Below are positions 23,021-37,800 of a stretch of 64,000 nucleotides of DNA, piece after piece. Location of the stretch: the NCBI RefSeq assembly GCF_032854445.1, contig NC_088301.1:7932281-7996280 (forward strand). Reading direction: 5' to 3'. The first letter of the stretch is position 1. Each line of letters begins with the position of its first letter. Below the pieces are notes generated by a model that saw nothing but the letters and a program-made list of their open reading frames with translations, was not told the origin of the DNA and made no database searches. Both the position numbers and the translations under genes were made by a program. The stretch comes from Liolophura sinensis (taxonomy: Eukaryota; Mollusca; Polyplacophora; Chitonida; Chitonidae).

Positions 23021-25404
23021 GCTCCCCAGAATATGCGGGTTTAAGAAAGAGTTCTCACATCATGAGAATTAACACCCAGAACCTGTCGAACGGAATGTTG
23101 AAAGTTTGGATTAAAACTTGTTGGACGAGATAATGGAATGATTTTGATTATTAGATAATGATCATATTTGTTTAATGATGTTGTTTGGTACATAAAGCTA
23201 GATGAACAGACAAGTTAATGGAAGATGAAGTCATTGGAAAGCGCTTCATGTGGCTTGTATGTAAGTAACGCACATGTAAACTTTTGTATATACACCATCT
23301 GTCAATAAAGGCATATAAGACCAAGATATTTTGATAGAAAACGAAAAGAACATACGAAAAAGTGCGTACCATCAGATGTCATTCTTGCTTTATTGGCATT
23401 CAACTTTAAAATTACAGGATTTATCCTTTGTGGAGCAAAATATATCTGTTAGTTGCTGAATTAAATATTGAAGATTATTTACTCGGTGAATGTATTCCTG
23501 TTCTATAGCTTATACAACTGATACTCATGCGTAATGATGTTCTGTGAACGAAAATGGACTTGAAACTTGAAGATTAATTACTTTAATCTATTAATTAATT
23601 AATTTACTGACAATCTTTTTCGATAGGAATAAAGCAGAATGTTCTTATCAATACTTCCATATTTTAACTGAACACTGTTTGACTTATATAGGACAGCGGC
23701 AGGGATTACAGCTGGAGGAAACCAGGGTGTGGATTAAGGCCATCATTCCTAAAATATCAACGCTATATTGATGTTCACCTTCTTAATAAATTCATGATGA
23801 AATTATACACCTGTTGTAGGCTACAGAACAAACACAAGTAGTGAAGAAGTGAAGAATCTCAAGCGATGAATATAACTTTTGATTTGTCAATGTATAGGAC
23901 CAGCTCATGTCTGGCTTCTTGTGAAGGAACGGACCTTTTAATGACTTAAACCGTACAATTTGGTTTGTTTTTGGTAAACAATTGAATGGTGTATATAGAA
24001 AATGTTTCACAGAATTCAATTTATATCCTTTCTACAAACAGTGCGTTCTGTTTTGGGATAAAGCTTGGTTAATATTTTAATAGAAATTATAATACATGTA
24101 TTGATAATAACAATATACTGGTAAATATATAAACATGTCGATTTCTTTCTTCCGCAGGCTGTCAAAATACCACTCATGGCACCAAAATCGCCATACCTTA
24201 TTGGTAGGTACCTAGAAAAGTACAAAAATAAGATTAAGCGCTCAATAGTGAGTTCAACTGGCCGGAAACCTTTCACTCATTGTGCATGTGCTTCCAGAAA
24301 ATAGTCCCTCACAAATTTATTCCAGTCAAGTGACCTAGTTCATATGTGTAATCGATCGCCATACACCCGTACGGGAGACGGGAATGGTTTAAAGTTCACC
24401 CAATAATGTCACTGGAGACAACTAGCCAATCACAACGATAGAACGAGAAGGCGGGCGCGTCCATCTTGAACTTTATGCACACAAATGTTGTTCAACTTCA
24501 AAATGTATATAGTTGCATAGGAATGTTTATGTCTTGTGAGACAAACAACGCATATACGAGGACTTGTAGCAGTAATGTACATACATACGCACAGATAAAG
24601 CACATGGACTTTATATCATGGGATGATGTCGGTTGTCAAAGAGTAGCAGCTGTACATTAATGATTCTGGATTTGAAGCCCACATCCACAATGGCATATAG
24701 GTATATCGAAGCTGGAAACTCATTCATCCGTGTCATCAAGTCTTCATGGTATGGGACAGAATAATTATCTCCATTCAGGAATTTGGGTGAAAAAATTCGC
24801 AAGATCGTGGAAGACACATTCGACACAGCAAAATAAAAAGTCAGCCAAAACGAAAAAAAAAAAAAAGAAACATAATCCCACGAAATAATCCCACGATTAA
24901 ATCACGAAACAATCCCGCAGCGTTTCGACGATTCTTGTGATACACTGATCTGTGTCACGCATGGGTACGCTCCTATGTACAAATAGTGTGAGCTTTGTAC
25001 AATTATGTAGAGTATCCGGCATATAGGCTACAAGGTCCCAAATGTACTGTCTTCACAAATCTGTGCTCAGGTCATGTTCTGGCGTGGTGACGTCATCCGC
25101 AGAGTCCGTCGTGGCACTGTTAAAAATAAAATAAAATAAAAAACAACATAATACAAAACAATAGCCCCATTCAGAAGACTACACATTATACGTCACGTGA
25201 TGAGCATGCATAAACATAACACAATAGCCGACACACTGTCTATGGAGGTATAAAATAGCGGATTTATTTTTTTTAGATCGGTGATTATTAAACAGTATAA
25301 TAACTGTAAAATTGATCCAAAAGGCACTTGTTCCTTAAAAATGCAGATTTGTTTTTCTCAGCCTTATGTAATCGATAATTACACTATAGAATGTACGTGC
25401 CACA

Positions 25405-25560
25405 ACAGACATGCGTATACCAATCTTTAGCTATAATGGCTATTCCAGCTCAAAAATCGTAAGCCCAATTTCAAAACCAACACTCAACACATATCATCAG
25501 GGACTATATAAGAAAGTATATAACGCAAGAAATTAGGTTGGAGTCTTACAAAGAAAAGCA
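25405..25560 (+). mobile_element. Dispersed repeat fragment, 5' portion
   Basis: AACAGACATGCGTATACCA, then AACACATATCATCAGGGA and a TATATAA...ACGCAAGAAATTAGG stretch parallel 38285-38430 and 54085-54230. Confidence 0.5.
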
Positions 25561-25844
25561 TTTACCAGGTTCCGATGATGCCTGAACGACTCCAGTAACA
25601 TCCAAGGATCACAGATATAGTTGATATCCAATTCGTGTACAATGCTAGTTTACATGGTGCCATTAATCGGATCTATGTATCTTAGTTGCTCTTAACTTGA
25701 ATGCATTCCAACGTGTTAATTTCATCGAACAGAATATATCTACAAGCCCTATGTAAGCTAACTATCGACTAAACAAATGAAATCTCTGGTTCAGGATATT
25801 TCTTGGGGGAGAAAAACAAATGTCAGAAGCTATATATTTTATAA

Positions 25845-28800
25845 CTATTCCATTATTATGTACCTGTCTTCGCCTTCTTGATTCTTAGCCTCGGTATTGT
25901 TCTCAGTTGAGGCATCGGGGTTGTTTTCAGGACAGGCAGCCTTACTGGTTGCTTGATCTGGATGGGAAGTGGATGTTGAGGGACTGGGATTCATTTCCGG
26001 CTCCGTTTGAGCAGGCGCACTCTGAAGCGGTTCAATCACGTGAACGTCTGACTTTCCTTCGGGATCCGCTCGCTGCTGTGTTTCATCGACCACTTTTTCG
26101 CTGGTTTCTGTTTTTTTGGCGTCGTTTTGAGGGCTTTTCTTGGAAACCGTTGGGGTGGTGCCATTCGGAATGGCAGCTGATGTTGCAATTTCTGTTACTG
26201 TTTCTACTTTGTCTTGGGAGGCTCCTTTAGCGTTGGAGTTTCCCGCGCTTTGACCATCTTTGCCAGTCTCTGTGTCGTCGGACGGAGATTCGGATCGGCC
26301 ATCTTCTTGAGCTTTTTCCGACCTGGAAAGAGGGAAGAGATTCGCATGAAGTTTTCCACGTGTGTCCTTATAGAAGAGCTATTGCTATCACGACAGAATT
26401 TCCTGTAACAACTGACACATCCAAGGACATCTTCCAAATATTTAACGGAGTTCAGTTGTCCTAAAGGGTATTGCTCTTAAGCCTGGTATTAACTTTGGTC
26501 CAAACGAAAGTTGCTATTTACATGTATTTTGTATCAGGATAAAACCAGTATTAAGATTTAATCCTGCCCTAATGCTTAGTACACTTTTGAAGAATTGACC
26601 CCTGAGAAATTCTAAAACTGCGGCCATCACAATGTCAGTCAAATCTCTTGACATTGAACTCAAACACAAACTGCAAAGAGAAGCTGCCAACAGTTTTCAG
26701 TGATACTGGAAAGACGCAAAGTCTGTTCTAAGCGACTGAGTGATATCAGTATTCAAATTGTGTACCATGCTAGAATATACGTTGTCGATAACAAAATGTG
26801 TATCTCAGTTGCATTTTGATTGTAACTGTTCACATATCCAACGTGGCGCTCTAATTCAACACGATAAATATACAGCCCCTCGCCCCAGATTAAGCGGAAT
26901 TAGACACAATCATGAAGCAGAGCGCCGGAGATTCTGGACGCTCTGTCCATATACATTTATCAGAGAATTATACTCATTGTAAAACTTAAGAAACTTGGAG
27001 TGAAGGAATTTGATGAAATAATCTTGACAAACTAGTTTTGCAGTAACAACTTGTGACGTTGATTGAAATCGTCACACAACACGCATGATCTAACAAAACT
27101 ACAAGACGAGATATGTACACGCCGTATGCGGAACCGTTCAGTATATTGCTGTCTAAGCAAGGATAATTTGCAATATCAAAGTTGAAACTACCCCTCTTGT
27201 TGTAAAGTCAAGGCAGATGGTTTTTATATGCAACAACTATTCAACAAAGCAAACCGGCTTTTGTGGACATTATTAGACTTACCTTTTTCGATCCTTCAAT
27301 AACGAGTAGACGATTAAAACGAAAAAGACGACAACTAAGAAGGCAACGACTGCAATGACACCAATGAGCCATTTGGGAAGGGGAATCCCTTCAGTGGACC
27401 CGTCTGACGTTGAATGCATCTGGAATAAAAAAAAAAATGAAAAACAGATTGCCTTACATATTGTTTTTTTTTATAGGACTGAATAACAGATGCCATGCAA
27501 AATCTCACATTCCCTCGCGTTAGCGAACCTAAGTGGACACTGTATTTTCTGCAGTATAAGATCGCTGCGCATCGGTTTGCATTCAGTGTCGCCATTATCA
27601 TAGTTTTGTCCGTGCTATCGTTTGAGTTTCTGATTTGCTGAGGAAAGCTGCACAACATTGCACAGCGGTTTACATACATGTGAAATCTACCTGTGCTTGT
27701 GAGCAGGTCAACAGGTCGCGAAGAGCGTGGATCTGCGTTCTCCGCGCCTCACGTGCTCATCGCTAAGGCACGAATGTCGCGGAGGGCGCGGTTCTGCGTG
27801 TTCCGGGGGGCACGAGTGCCGCGAGGTTATAATTAAACCGCGAACATCGCCATCCCGCTGATCCGGTTTTACCCTCCATGCTATATTCTATAGTTACCCT
27901 CCATACTATACTGAACTGAAAACAAATGCATTGAAATATTTAAATTTTGAGGTGGGATTTATAGACAATATTCTTATAGTGATGGGAACCAATGACGTTA
28001 CAAGCGCTATTCTTCTTTGTTTCACATTCCATAATGCTCTCAGTCAACAACCAAACGTGTAAATAAATAAAAAATCATGGTCACGTACTACAATATACAA
28101 CGACGTAGTTACAGTTCTCTATAATTAAATACCAGACATGACTCAAGAGTTTCTCACCAATGCGGTCGCTGTGAGTTCAAGTCTAGCTCATGCTGGTTTC
28201 CTCTCCGGAGTACGTTGGAAGGTGTGACAGTAACCTGCTGATGACCCGGTTTCTTCTCACCACAATGCTGACCGCCGTCGTATAAGTGAAATATTCGTGA
28301 GTACGGCGTAAAACACCCCAAAATTTTTGTTGTGCATTTTAGTTTACACAAAGTACGGTCAACGGACGTTTTAAAACGCTACATGTTCATGCCCATATAC
28401 CAGGATATCTTGTTGACAGTGTCCATATATTCACACATTATTGACTTGAGGGCATGATTCGCTTTCTCTGGAATTCGAAATATGTGTATTTCCCGTTAGA
28501 CAGTATCTCCGCGACAAATTTCTACGTCTGCTCTCACTGGACAAAATCAATATGTGGGATTTGCTCAGCAAGCCTGCAGGCCAAGCGTGTGGCAATCGTA
28601 CGCAAGCACGTGTGAATGGATTTATACACTAGGCAGACTCCGGAATGTATAAATAGTCTTGTAACACCTGGTCACCCGCACGGAAACAGGAAACGATAGA
28701 ATGATGTTACGTTACAGTGCCGGCTTGTGAATAGCCACGCCTTTGACTGACTTCCCTTTTGTTCTACTCTCTCGGATGCGGGTTTGAACACTTAAAGTGT

Positions 28801-31800
28801 TGCCTGAGACCGGGAGAGAATCTTTACCATGTTCGATGCATGTAAACTACATCTGTTCAAAAAATCCATCAACAAAAGTTATAATCCGAATACATGCAGA
28901 TGCCATTTTACTTAAGGAGTTACGACATATGTTATGTTCGAAGAACAGGCCTATATGTATATACAAGTGGTTCCCAGAACATGTGAAATCGTTCATAGCT
29001 CAAACGTTGAGACATGGCATACATTTGTTTCTCAACATGCCATGCAGACAAATACATTTAGCGTTATATAATGTCTATACAAACAGATGGATATTTCCTA
29101 CAACAAATACATTTAGCGTTATATAATGTCTACAAAAACAGAGGGATATTTCCCACAACAAATACATTGCCAATAGCTAACATCTTTTTTATTTACGGGT
29201 TTACGTTTTTGGAAATACTAATTATGTGGCTAAACCAATATTGTCTGTTATTATAATCCCTTCGCTTTGCTGCATACAGATCGATGACGTTGTTTACAGC
29301 CATACTCAGTCAGTGATTTATGTCATCAATGGCGATTGTTAAAGCCTGTGTTAAAAAGTTGACTCTTCATGCAAACCCAAATAGGCTAACACCTTGTAGC
29401 TATGTAAGGAGGAAAACTGTAGACCTTTCCGGTGTCAGCAAAAATCAAGCAAATCAAGTTTGTTTAGTACATTTGTTTCTTTGTCTTTATATTGGTTTTG
29501 CTCAAACTATAATGATTCTTTCAAATCAGCTGTTGTTAAAACTTGGCATTTTGCCTTTTGAAAGGTTGCATTCTACTGCGATGATGCAAAGGTAGTGTAA
29601 TAAAAACATTACAAGGTGGTGCTGATCCAGATTTTATTTCGTTTCCTTTCTTGTATGTATATATATGTTTTTATCATGCAAGTTTTTCACGAGGTAGTTT
29701 CCACATATTACAAACTATTTTCTGCGCAGTATAAATATCTTGAAACGTCACGTGCCAATCATTTGGTTACAATAGATGCATCCATTCTTTACATGCCAGT
29801 GTTTGAAGTCAAGCCTCTGTGGTTAGGTCTATGTTTATTTTAATCTGTTTATCGTATCCGAATGTCTAATTGCGTTCAACGACGTCCAGGCCTATATCTG
29901 GAGAACAACAACTTACAGTGATAAATATTTATTTATTTATTTATTTGATTGGAGTTTTACGCCAAACTCCGAAAGAATGTTTCACTTAAACGACGTCGGT
30001 CAGCATTGTGGTTGTAGGAAACCGGACTGAGCCCTGTGCTAAACTCACAACCATCCGCAGGTTGCTGACAGACCTTCCCATGTATGGCCGGAGAGGAAGC
30101 CAGCATGAGCTGGATTTGAACTCACAGCGACCACATTGGTGAGAGGCTTCTGGGTCATTGCGCGGCGCTGATACGTTAACGACCTCGGCCACGGAGGCCC
30201 CTCACTGACAACTAAGGTAATTATATGACGCAGATTTGTTCCTGTAGCAAATGTAGCATAAGTAAACAGCAGTTCTCTAGCTTTCTCGCGGGTGGAGGGT
30301 GGGGGAGGGACTTAAACGTTTGATAAAAGCGAGCGACATTAAAAGTGACTTTTTTTCTTCTTTGGGTAACTCCTTTTGACCACGAGAATGTTGGGCAAGT
30401 CTTTAGCAAGCATCCAGGGTATAACAGAAGACGGTGAAATCCCTTAAATAGGGTGTCCTGGGGCATGTGACATTTACATATAACTTATCACATAGGGGGA
30501 AGAAACTTGCGTCCCAGGCGTGTTAGACATAGTTTACTCGGCTCTGCTTCCTCCCACTGACGCTGGGAGGTTGAAAACGACTTAGCAGTCGACCGCAACA
30601 CGTTTGTCGAGGTGAAATGTGAAAATGCTGTTCGGAACGCTAGCCTGGTCTCTGGCGGGAAGTACGACGAATGTCCTTACTAAAGTGTAACGGTAACGAA
30701 TGAAGGAAATTACTCCGCGGTTAACCTCATAGAAACAAAGTGCAGAAGAACTAAGCGGCAAAGAAATTTGAACTTTGTCAGTATTATGCATATTTATTTA
30801 CTCGTTGATCTACTTCACCATATTAAAGGAGGAATAGTCCCAAATGTTCAGTGAAACCCCCGCAAATCGTTAATTTCCTTAACTCTAAAAGAAGACCTGT
30901 AATATCAGCCAGTTTCTCTCGTTTTACATATTAATAAATATTAGATATCATGTGTTCAATTCATTTAAAAAAAAACTTCAGGTAAGGGTTAGAAGAGTTT
31001 TCTTGTTACTTCAGCATGTTACAGGTGTTAACAAAGTTATTTCCTGAATTCCAAAACACAAAGGTTTATAGAGACTTTCAGAGTTTAACGTGCAATTAGT
31101 TAATCCTATCACGAAGATTTGCTCCACTCAATTTAATCATGTGAGTATAAAGTAAAGGCACTGAGAACAAAAGTGAAACTTGGTCAAGTCAAAGGTAACT
31201 AGAAACAATGTTTTCTGAATCCTAAGAAAAAGAATCATAAGTCTATGTGGTTGTAGTCTATACTACTACATGATTAGAAATATCAGAAGTTCCTGAGGGC
31301 ACTGAACTAATCCAACACAAATCCTCTTGGTTCTAGTCTAGTGAATGTCCGACGAAACCTTAAGCTAAGCCTTTGCGGACAGAATTATTTGAAAATGTCA
31401 GTTGTCAGTTTGGAAATGTCAAGGCAGAAAAATTCAAACCAAAGTTTTATTTGTTCAAGTAAAGAAAACCTGACCAAACCTTAAGTTAAACGTGTTTTTA
31501 GAAAATTGGTCAATAATGTCATTGGTTAAGGTACTGCAAAAATCCAAAGTAAATCTTCTTCGCCCATGTGCCTATTTAAACCTTGAGTTAAACGTTGCAA
31601 ATGTCATTATTCAGTAACGTGAACGGTGAAAACAATAGCCAAAAGCCTACGTCAATTTTCTTGAAGACTACCTATGAAACATGAAACTAAACCCCACCAG
31701 AGAGCATCAATCACAAATATCAACGCTAAAGGCACGGGAAAACTCCAGTGTATATCTTCTTCGGTCTTGAGAACTTAAGCCAAACGTTATCCTACCACTT

Positions 31801-34800
31801 GATTCGGGAGCTTGGATTAATAGCTGTCTTTTCATCCGTGATATAAGCGAGTTTAAGCGGACACAAAGCTACCACTGATACCTCACCGTTTCCATCGTCA
31901 TCATTTTATGATTAAATATAAATGTTCTTCATCAAAAGTTATTGATGCTACACATATCGTTGCCCGTAAAATGCTTCACGACTGGATTCAAAACCAGTAA
32001 AATTTATTCAAAACATTGCCCTTTGCTATTGCCCAGTTTGTGGTCGTCAAACGAGAAGTAATATCAATATAAAATTTAATTTTTTTTCTACTTTCAAGTG
32101 TCCTTTGAGTCCGTGCTTTGAACTGTGCGGACACTGCATGTTGGTTACAATTATCACATTGTCGTCGCTGCTCTGGTTTTACTATGGTGTAAGTCTATAC
32201 TTACTATAAAGTTTATACTTTATTTCTGTCTAAACCAGGATTGTACTGATAGACTAAACATCTCTGATACCTGGTCCTTTGCATTCTGAACAATTATAGA
32301 CCAGTGACGTCAAGTAAATGACAAGTAACATCACCGCATTTTTTAAACTTATTCTTAAACCATCATGCTAGAGGGGGTATAAGTTGCATTTTGGGCATAT
32401 GCATGAACAGTTAGAATAAAACCCTGACTGATTGTCGTCGTTACTGTGGTTTTATTGTCTAAGTCTCCGTCATATTTACGCGACTTACCGGTTTGACGGG
32501 ATCGGAGTCTTGACTCAAAGTTTCAGCATCCGTCAGTTCGTCGAGATGTAACGATGACATTGCGGCCATGTTCGCCGGGAAATCAGGGCCCAAAGCGAGT
32601 TCAACCTCCACACTCCTGCTGCCGTCCTTTACCTCCGATATCTTAACGTCGTCCGAGCTGGAAGAGAACACGCGGGTTACACCATCTCAGTTTCAAGGTA
32701 GGAGAAAGAAAATGATCGATAGAAATCGTTAATCTGCTAACTGTTTCCGTTTTGGACCGGTAAACACCCTTCCTGTCTAGTTAGCTGTGAAACGACAATT
32801 AAACACCACACAGAACTTCCTTGCGAGAGACGGGTAAGGCATTATAAGAGTTTGATGTAAAATGGCACAGTTTATACCCCAAAACGCGCTAAATACCGTT
32901 TGCCAGACCTGGCATTGTCTGGTCTCAATTCGCTAGCTTTAAGACGTTAAACCTGTTGATGTAATGAGCGAATCTGAGAACCAGGGATAAATCTTAGGTC
33001 CACTATCCATCATTGCGATGACTGGCTATCTTAAAAGCGAATTGAGGCTACGGTTTGTTTTACTTGGCTATAGAGGAAGATAGAAAAGCCATGCTAGATG
33101 CTTTAAAGGATTGCAAAAGACGGCTCGAAGGCAAAACTTCAACGAAGCTTCCATGTGGTGAAGAAATGACAAAAATGTCATGGGGTCAGCGCCAGCCATT
33201 TGTTTTGACACAGCTTAAAACGTTTCCCGCACCGGGCCACGGGCCTCAAATCAAATCCGGCCAAAGCGTGAAAACCTCCCTATTGATGCAATACTCACTC
33301 AAATATTTTGGCCGATAGCCTGTCCTACATAACCGTATCATTAAGGATTTGTTCCTTCTATACGTCACCTACTTGGACACGGCATTCTCTTCGCTCGCCT
33401 TTAAGCTATGTGACCCGGACTTGTGATACCTGGGAGCTCGGTTTGATGATTGCAACCTGGGGCACGATGGCAACTTACGTAGACAACCCTACGGACAGAC
33501 CTATTCTGATCCACAACAGAGGGATAAATGTCTTCTCGTCTTGATTTAGTGAACTACTTAGCCAAAAAAAAAACTCCAGTAGTCTGGCTAAACACAAGAG
33601 GAGCAGAACGTGATGTAATCGGCAAGGGTCGCAGCTGGAGGGAGGGCAGATCTAAAGGCGTCCAGGTATGCCGTGCTTCTGAACCCTGCCATCGATTGAC
33701 CGTCCAGGTCGTCCGTCTCACACACACAACTTACCTGATGTGTTTGGACTGCGTGCCACAGGCGGACTTGGCGTGCTTACAGTAAACCCTGACGAAACCG
33801 GCTATGGTCGCCTTAAACAGCTCAATGTCACCTTCTATCTGCAAACAGAGAATGCGGGAGAATAAGGAGACTGAAGTCTTAAGTCTCGCTGGGTTGCCTT
33901 CTGGATTGGAAGAGTCAGCATGTCATTCATTGATCTGATACTGTCATAAAGTGATGTTTATCAATTGTCTTAACCACAAGGAGGGCTGAGGGTGGGGGGA
34001 CAGGGTAAACCCGTGTCTGAGGACGATGACCAACAGATAATGGTCCAAACCCATCCGGACAAAGAATCCGCGCTTTGCTTGTTTGTCTAAGAAACTATTT
34101 ACTACACGTGCGAACTGAAACCACCAGAACAACACATTCTACGAAAAAAAATATACAAACATAACACAGCATTCTTCTGAAAAGTCTCAAAACTGGCATG
34201 GCATATGTACAAAATTTGCAATTTGTCTAAAATCTGTCAGAGTTCACAACATTATGAACTATAAACACAGCAAACCATTCTTCTGGCAAATTCCTGAATA
34301 CTTATCACAACGTAAAAAACCAGTGCAACATTAATCGATTGTTAGAATATTTAAAATATTTCACTTAGGTTCAGTTTACATATATTTTCAGGGCTCTAAT
34401 AAAACCAACGCACTTGTACGACAGAGCTATGGAACAATTATGCAAGCTTTAGCGTAAAAGCGAGACTGCTCCAGCTAACATGAACAAATCATTTTGGTGG
34501 AGGTTTTATGCTGTTCGCGTTCGTTTCCTAAGTGTTTTTCGCATGTTAATTACTATAAATGCACAAACGAAGAAATGTTTATTATTATTCTGAGTTGATA
34601 AAACACAGCTATTTTTGACTTTTGAAGAGAGAATTTAAAACCTCAATATTTCGTTTTAGATTACTGCTCCAGAAGTTATAAATTTGAGATCCTCGTCTAC
34701 ACATTTCACTTGCAGGCATTTGCAATTTTAAATCATAAATTTCAAAATTCATTTTTGGAATAATATTTCAGACATAAGTCAAAGCCAGTATTGTAGAAAT

Positions 34801-37800
34801 TGGTAGCAGATGCCCTACCTCGTCTTCGCTCAGGCCGGATATGGTCAATTGTATCTTCTCTAGCCAGGGTTGACCGGTAGGTTTGGGGATAGCTATCGTC
34901 TGGATTGGAGGAAGGTCATTCTCCGTGTCTGTCAATTCAAATATAAACAAACCTTGGACTAAAGAACATAAAGTGCAAACGTCGTTTGGTGATCCAGAAT
35001 GAAAACCAAGTTAGACGAGAAATGTTAGGCGTAACCCACGTTTTTGCGGAATCATCAGGGATGAGACAAAATGGAATCTAAATGTGCACTGGGTAAAAAT
35101 TGTAAGTGCAGGTTATTTTGGTTTTTTTGTGTCTGCCATAAGTCTCAGTAGGACGAACACTGGGATCATAAACCTTGCGGAACTCGTAGTACAGATTACA
35201 ATGACCAACATTATCTAAGGGAAAACTCTTGATTCCTATAATCAAAGAAATGCAACAAATCAAGATACAGTTTTGAACGACTGGTCCCCTAGAACTTTAT
35301 AGCATTTTTACACAAGTAATTGCACAACAGTGTATCACAACAGTGTATCACAACAGATTCGAATCACGACGTCCTTTAAAGCATTTGAGTGCATAATTTC
35401 TTTCGTGGGTAGCAACTTAGTGCACGCGGTGGTAGACAGCCTTCAGAAGACGATATCAAATATTCCCCTGATAAAAAACGAAGAATGCCAAAAATCCTTT
35501 TCAGCACAACTCATCATGACGGGAATGTTCAATACATTCTGCTGGATGGATATCCAAATAAACCGTTAGAGCTCAGATGCCATCGATTAAGCCTTGAGGG
35601 GTTAAGAAAAGCAAACAGAGGATCCCTGCTCGGAGTATTCCAGGCAGTACAGAAAGGGGAATTCGAACCTTTTCGGCAATTTGCAGAGAACTGCTAATTG
35701 TAGATTAAGTCACGTCAACGAAGTATGCTTAGGCTCTTTTATTATTTAACATTGCATCAATTATTGGCTGTGATGCCACTAAACCCTATATCCTAGTCCG
35801 TTTAAAGCATTCTTGGCATTCGCAAAACGAAAGGAAAAAAATATACATTTCATGATCATGCTGAGCCTTGTTAGCAACAAGTGTAGTTGTTTGAATAAAA
35901 AATTAAGGCTTAGTCACTGGATTGTCACTGTCTGTAGATTGCAGTTTGAATTACATCTCCGTCCGTGAATGTCAGCGCAACACGGATTCATTTGTTTTGA
36001 GATTTTTTCTCTCACACGCTGCATAGTTGAAGACGGAATTCTCTTTTGGCAAAGGTCTCTAGTTGATTTTGAACAGTTTGCAGTGAAACAGGTGATGTAT
36101 TGATACAGTTAAACATAAACCCATCGGTTCAACAAACTCTTTAACAATGTTAAACCCGAGGGGTTAGGTAAGAACTCTTGTTGTATCCATTGTTAAAATT
36201 TCACTTAGAATGCTCCGAGGAAGACGAAATAAATTACAATAAATATATTTATATAAATATATTTATTCAATTGTTACTTGACGCCACACTCAAGAATTCT
36301 TCATTTATACGATGGTCATCAGTTTTATGGGTGGAGGGAAACGGAGTGCGATGAGTAAACCACAGACCTCAATACCACACGTGAAGTATAGATATGCACA
36401 CCATATTAGTGGATGATAAGTGATCTTCAACGATCGTTAGACTGGGGAAAAGGCGTCATAGACAGCTTAAAGCCCTATAAATGGTAAGAGGAAGGGAATC
36501 CCAGGGCCGGGTTTGAAACTGCACCTCGTGTGTCCTATATAACGGTTGAAAGGGAAGTGCCTGTAACCACTATCTTTGTTATACATGCCTGTCACCAATG
36601 CGGTCGCTGTGAGTTCAAGTCCAGCTCATGCTGGCTTCCCCTCCGGCCGTAAGTGGGAAGGTCTGCCAGCAACCTGCGGATGGTCGTGGGTTTCCTCCGA
36701 GCTGTGCCCGGTTTCCTCCCACCATAATGCTGGCCGCCGTCGTATTAGTGAAATATTCTTGAGTACGGCGTAAAACACCAATCAAATAAATAAATAAACT
36801 TTGTTATACATAACAGTTCATATTGCAAATGACAATATCAACTGTCTACAAAGCCTATTTTTCAGCACACTAAGACACAGGGGCACATTATCTAAGATAC
36901 CAGATGCTAAACGTCTTTCCAGAATGTAACGGTTTGGTCTGCATGAGAAAAAGCCATTCTGCATCTTCCCAGCTCGTTTCGTAATTCCTTGAATATGTAC
37001 TCAGTATCTTCCAGCTCAACGGTAATTCTGATCTCATCACATGACTCAGACATCCGTGACGTCACTAAGCAGACGATTTCCGGGATCAAACAAACATTCT
37101 CTATTTCCAGAAGCGTATATGTAGGCAATTAGTAATTTTTTTACCAAAGACATAAACATGACGTGGTAGTATACATACAATAACAGTAATGCATCCCCCA
37201 AAATAAAAGAAATTCTTCGTTCTCAAATATTCGTAACTAGAATTTTAAACACCTTTTTCAACTCAGCTTGACATGATAATATGTCAGAAATATTTACAGA
37301 TTCACGGCAATCCTCCAGATGACCATTTGTTAATTAATTTTTTGTCATGTTTGTGCTTTAGAATACGCATTAACTTTACAATGCGCGATTTCAATCATAA
37401 GATCCCTTCATAACTACAATAAACGCAATATAATAAAAAGCTTACAGTATAAAGATGAAAACCAGAGCAGCGAGGACAATAATTGGCGAATGGTAACACG
37501 TAACCCGTGGAATACGGCCTCGGGATTCTTTTCGTGGACAAAGCATCCCCGAGGCCGGGTCCCTTTGCTTTGTTTTAACGTTATTGTATATTAAATGTGT
37601 TGACAACACAGCACTTCTAGTAATGATATATATGCTAGTAAAGTCTAATAAATTGTCACTTACATCACTGCTTTTTTGATCTAGGTCTGCTTAAGCCGTA
37701 ATGCTAGTGGCGTGTAATTTGCTGGTATATAAGCATTTACATAAACAGTTAGAATAAAACGCTAAGTGAGGTAAACTGATAAGACATATTTCAGTGGTTA

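Larger units (their letters stand above)
20936..25844. other. Intergenic region with tandem arrays and repeat fragments
   Basis: Holds the arrays at 21182-21895 and 22282-22780 and dispersed repeat pieces at 22865-23020 and 25405-25560. The remainder is AT-rich with no recognisable exon. TTTATT at 25262 (AATAAA on the minus strand) could serve the CUB gene. Confidence 0.6.

Noticed and set aside
33055-33318. Plus-strand frame FYLAIEEDRKAMLDALKDC...
   Set aside because: It looks protein-like at its start, but there is no splice partner, it is antisense within an intron, and no family is recognised. Possibly an old mobile-element remnant.
36907-37128. Minus-strand frame MPTYTLLEIENV...FWKDV inside a CUB-gene intron
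   Set aside because: Flanking CUB exons already join in phase without it. It ends in a stop, lacks a clear acceptor-donor pair and matches nothing that I recognise.
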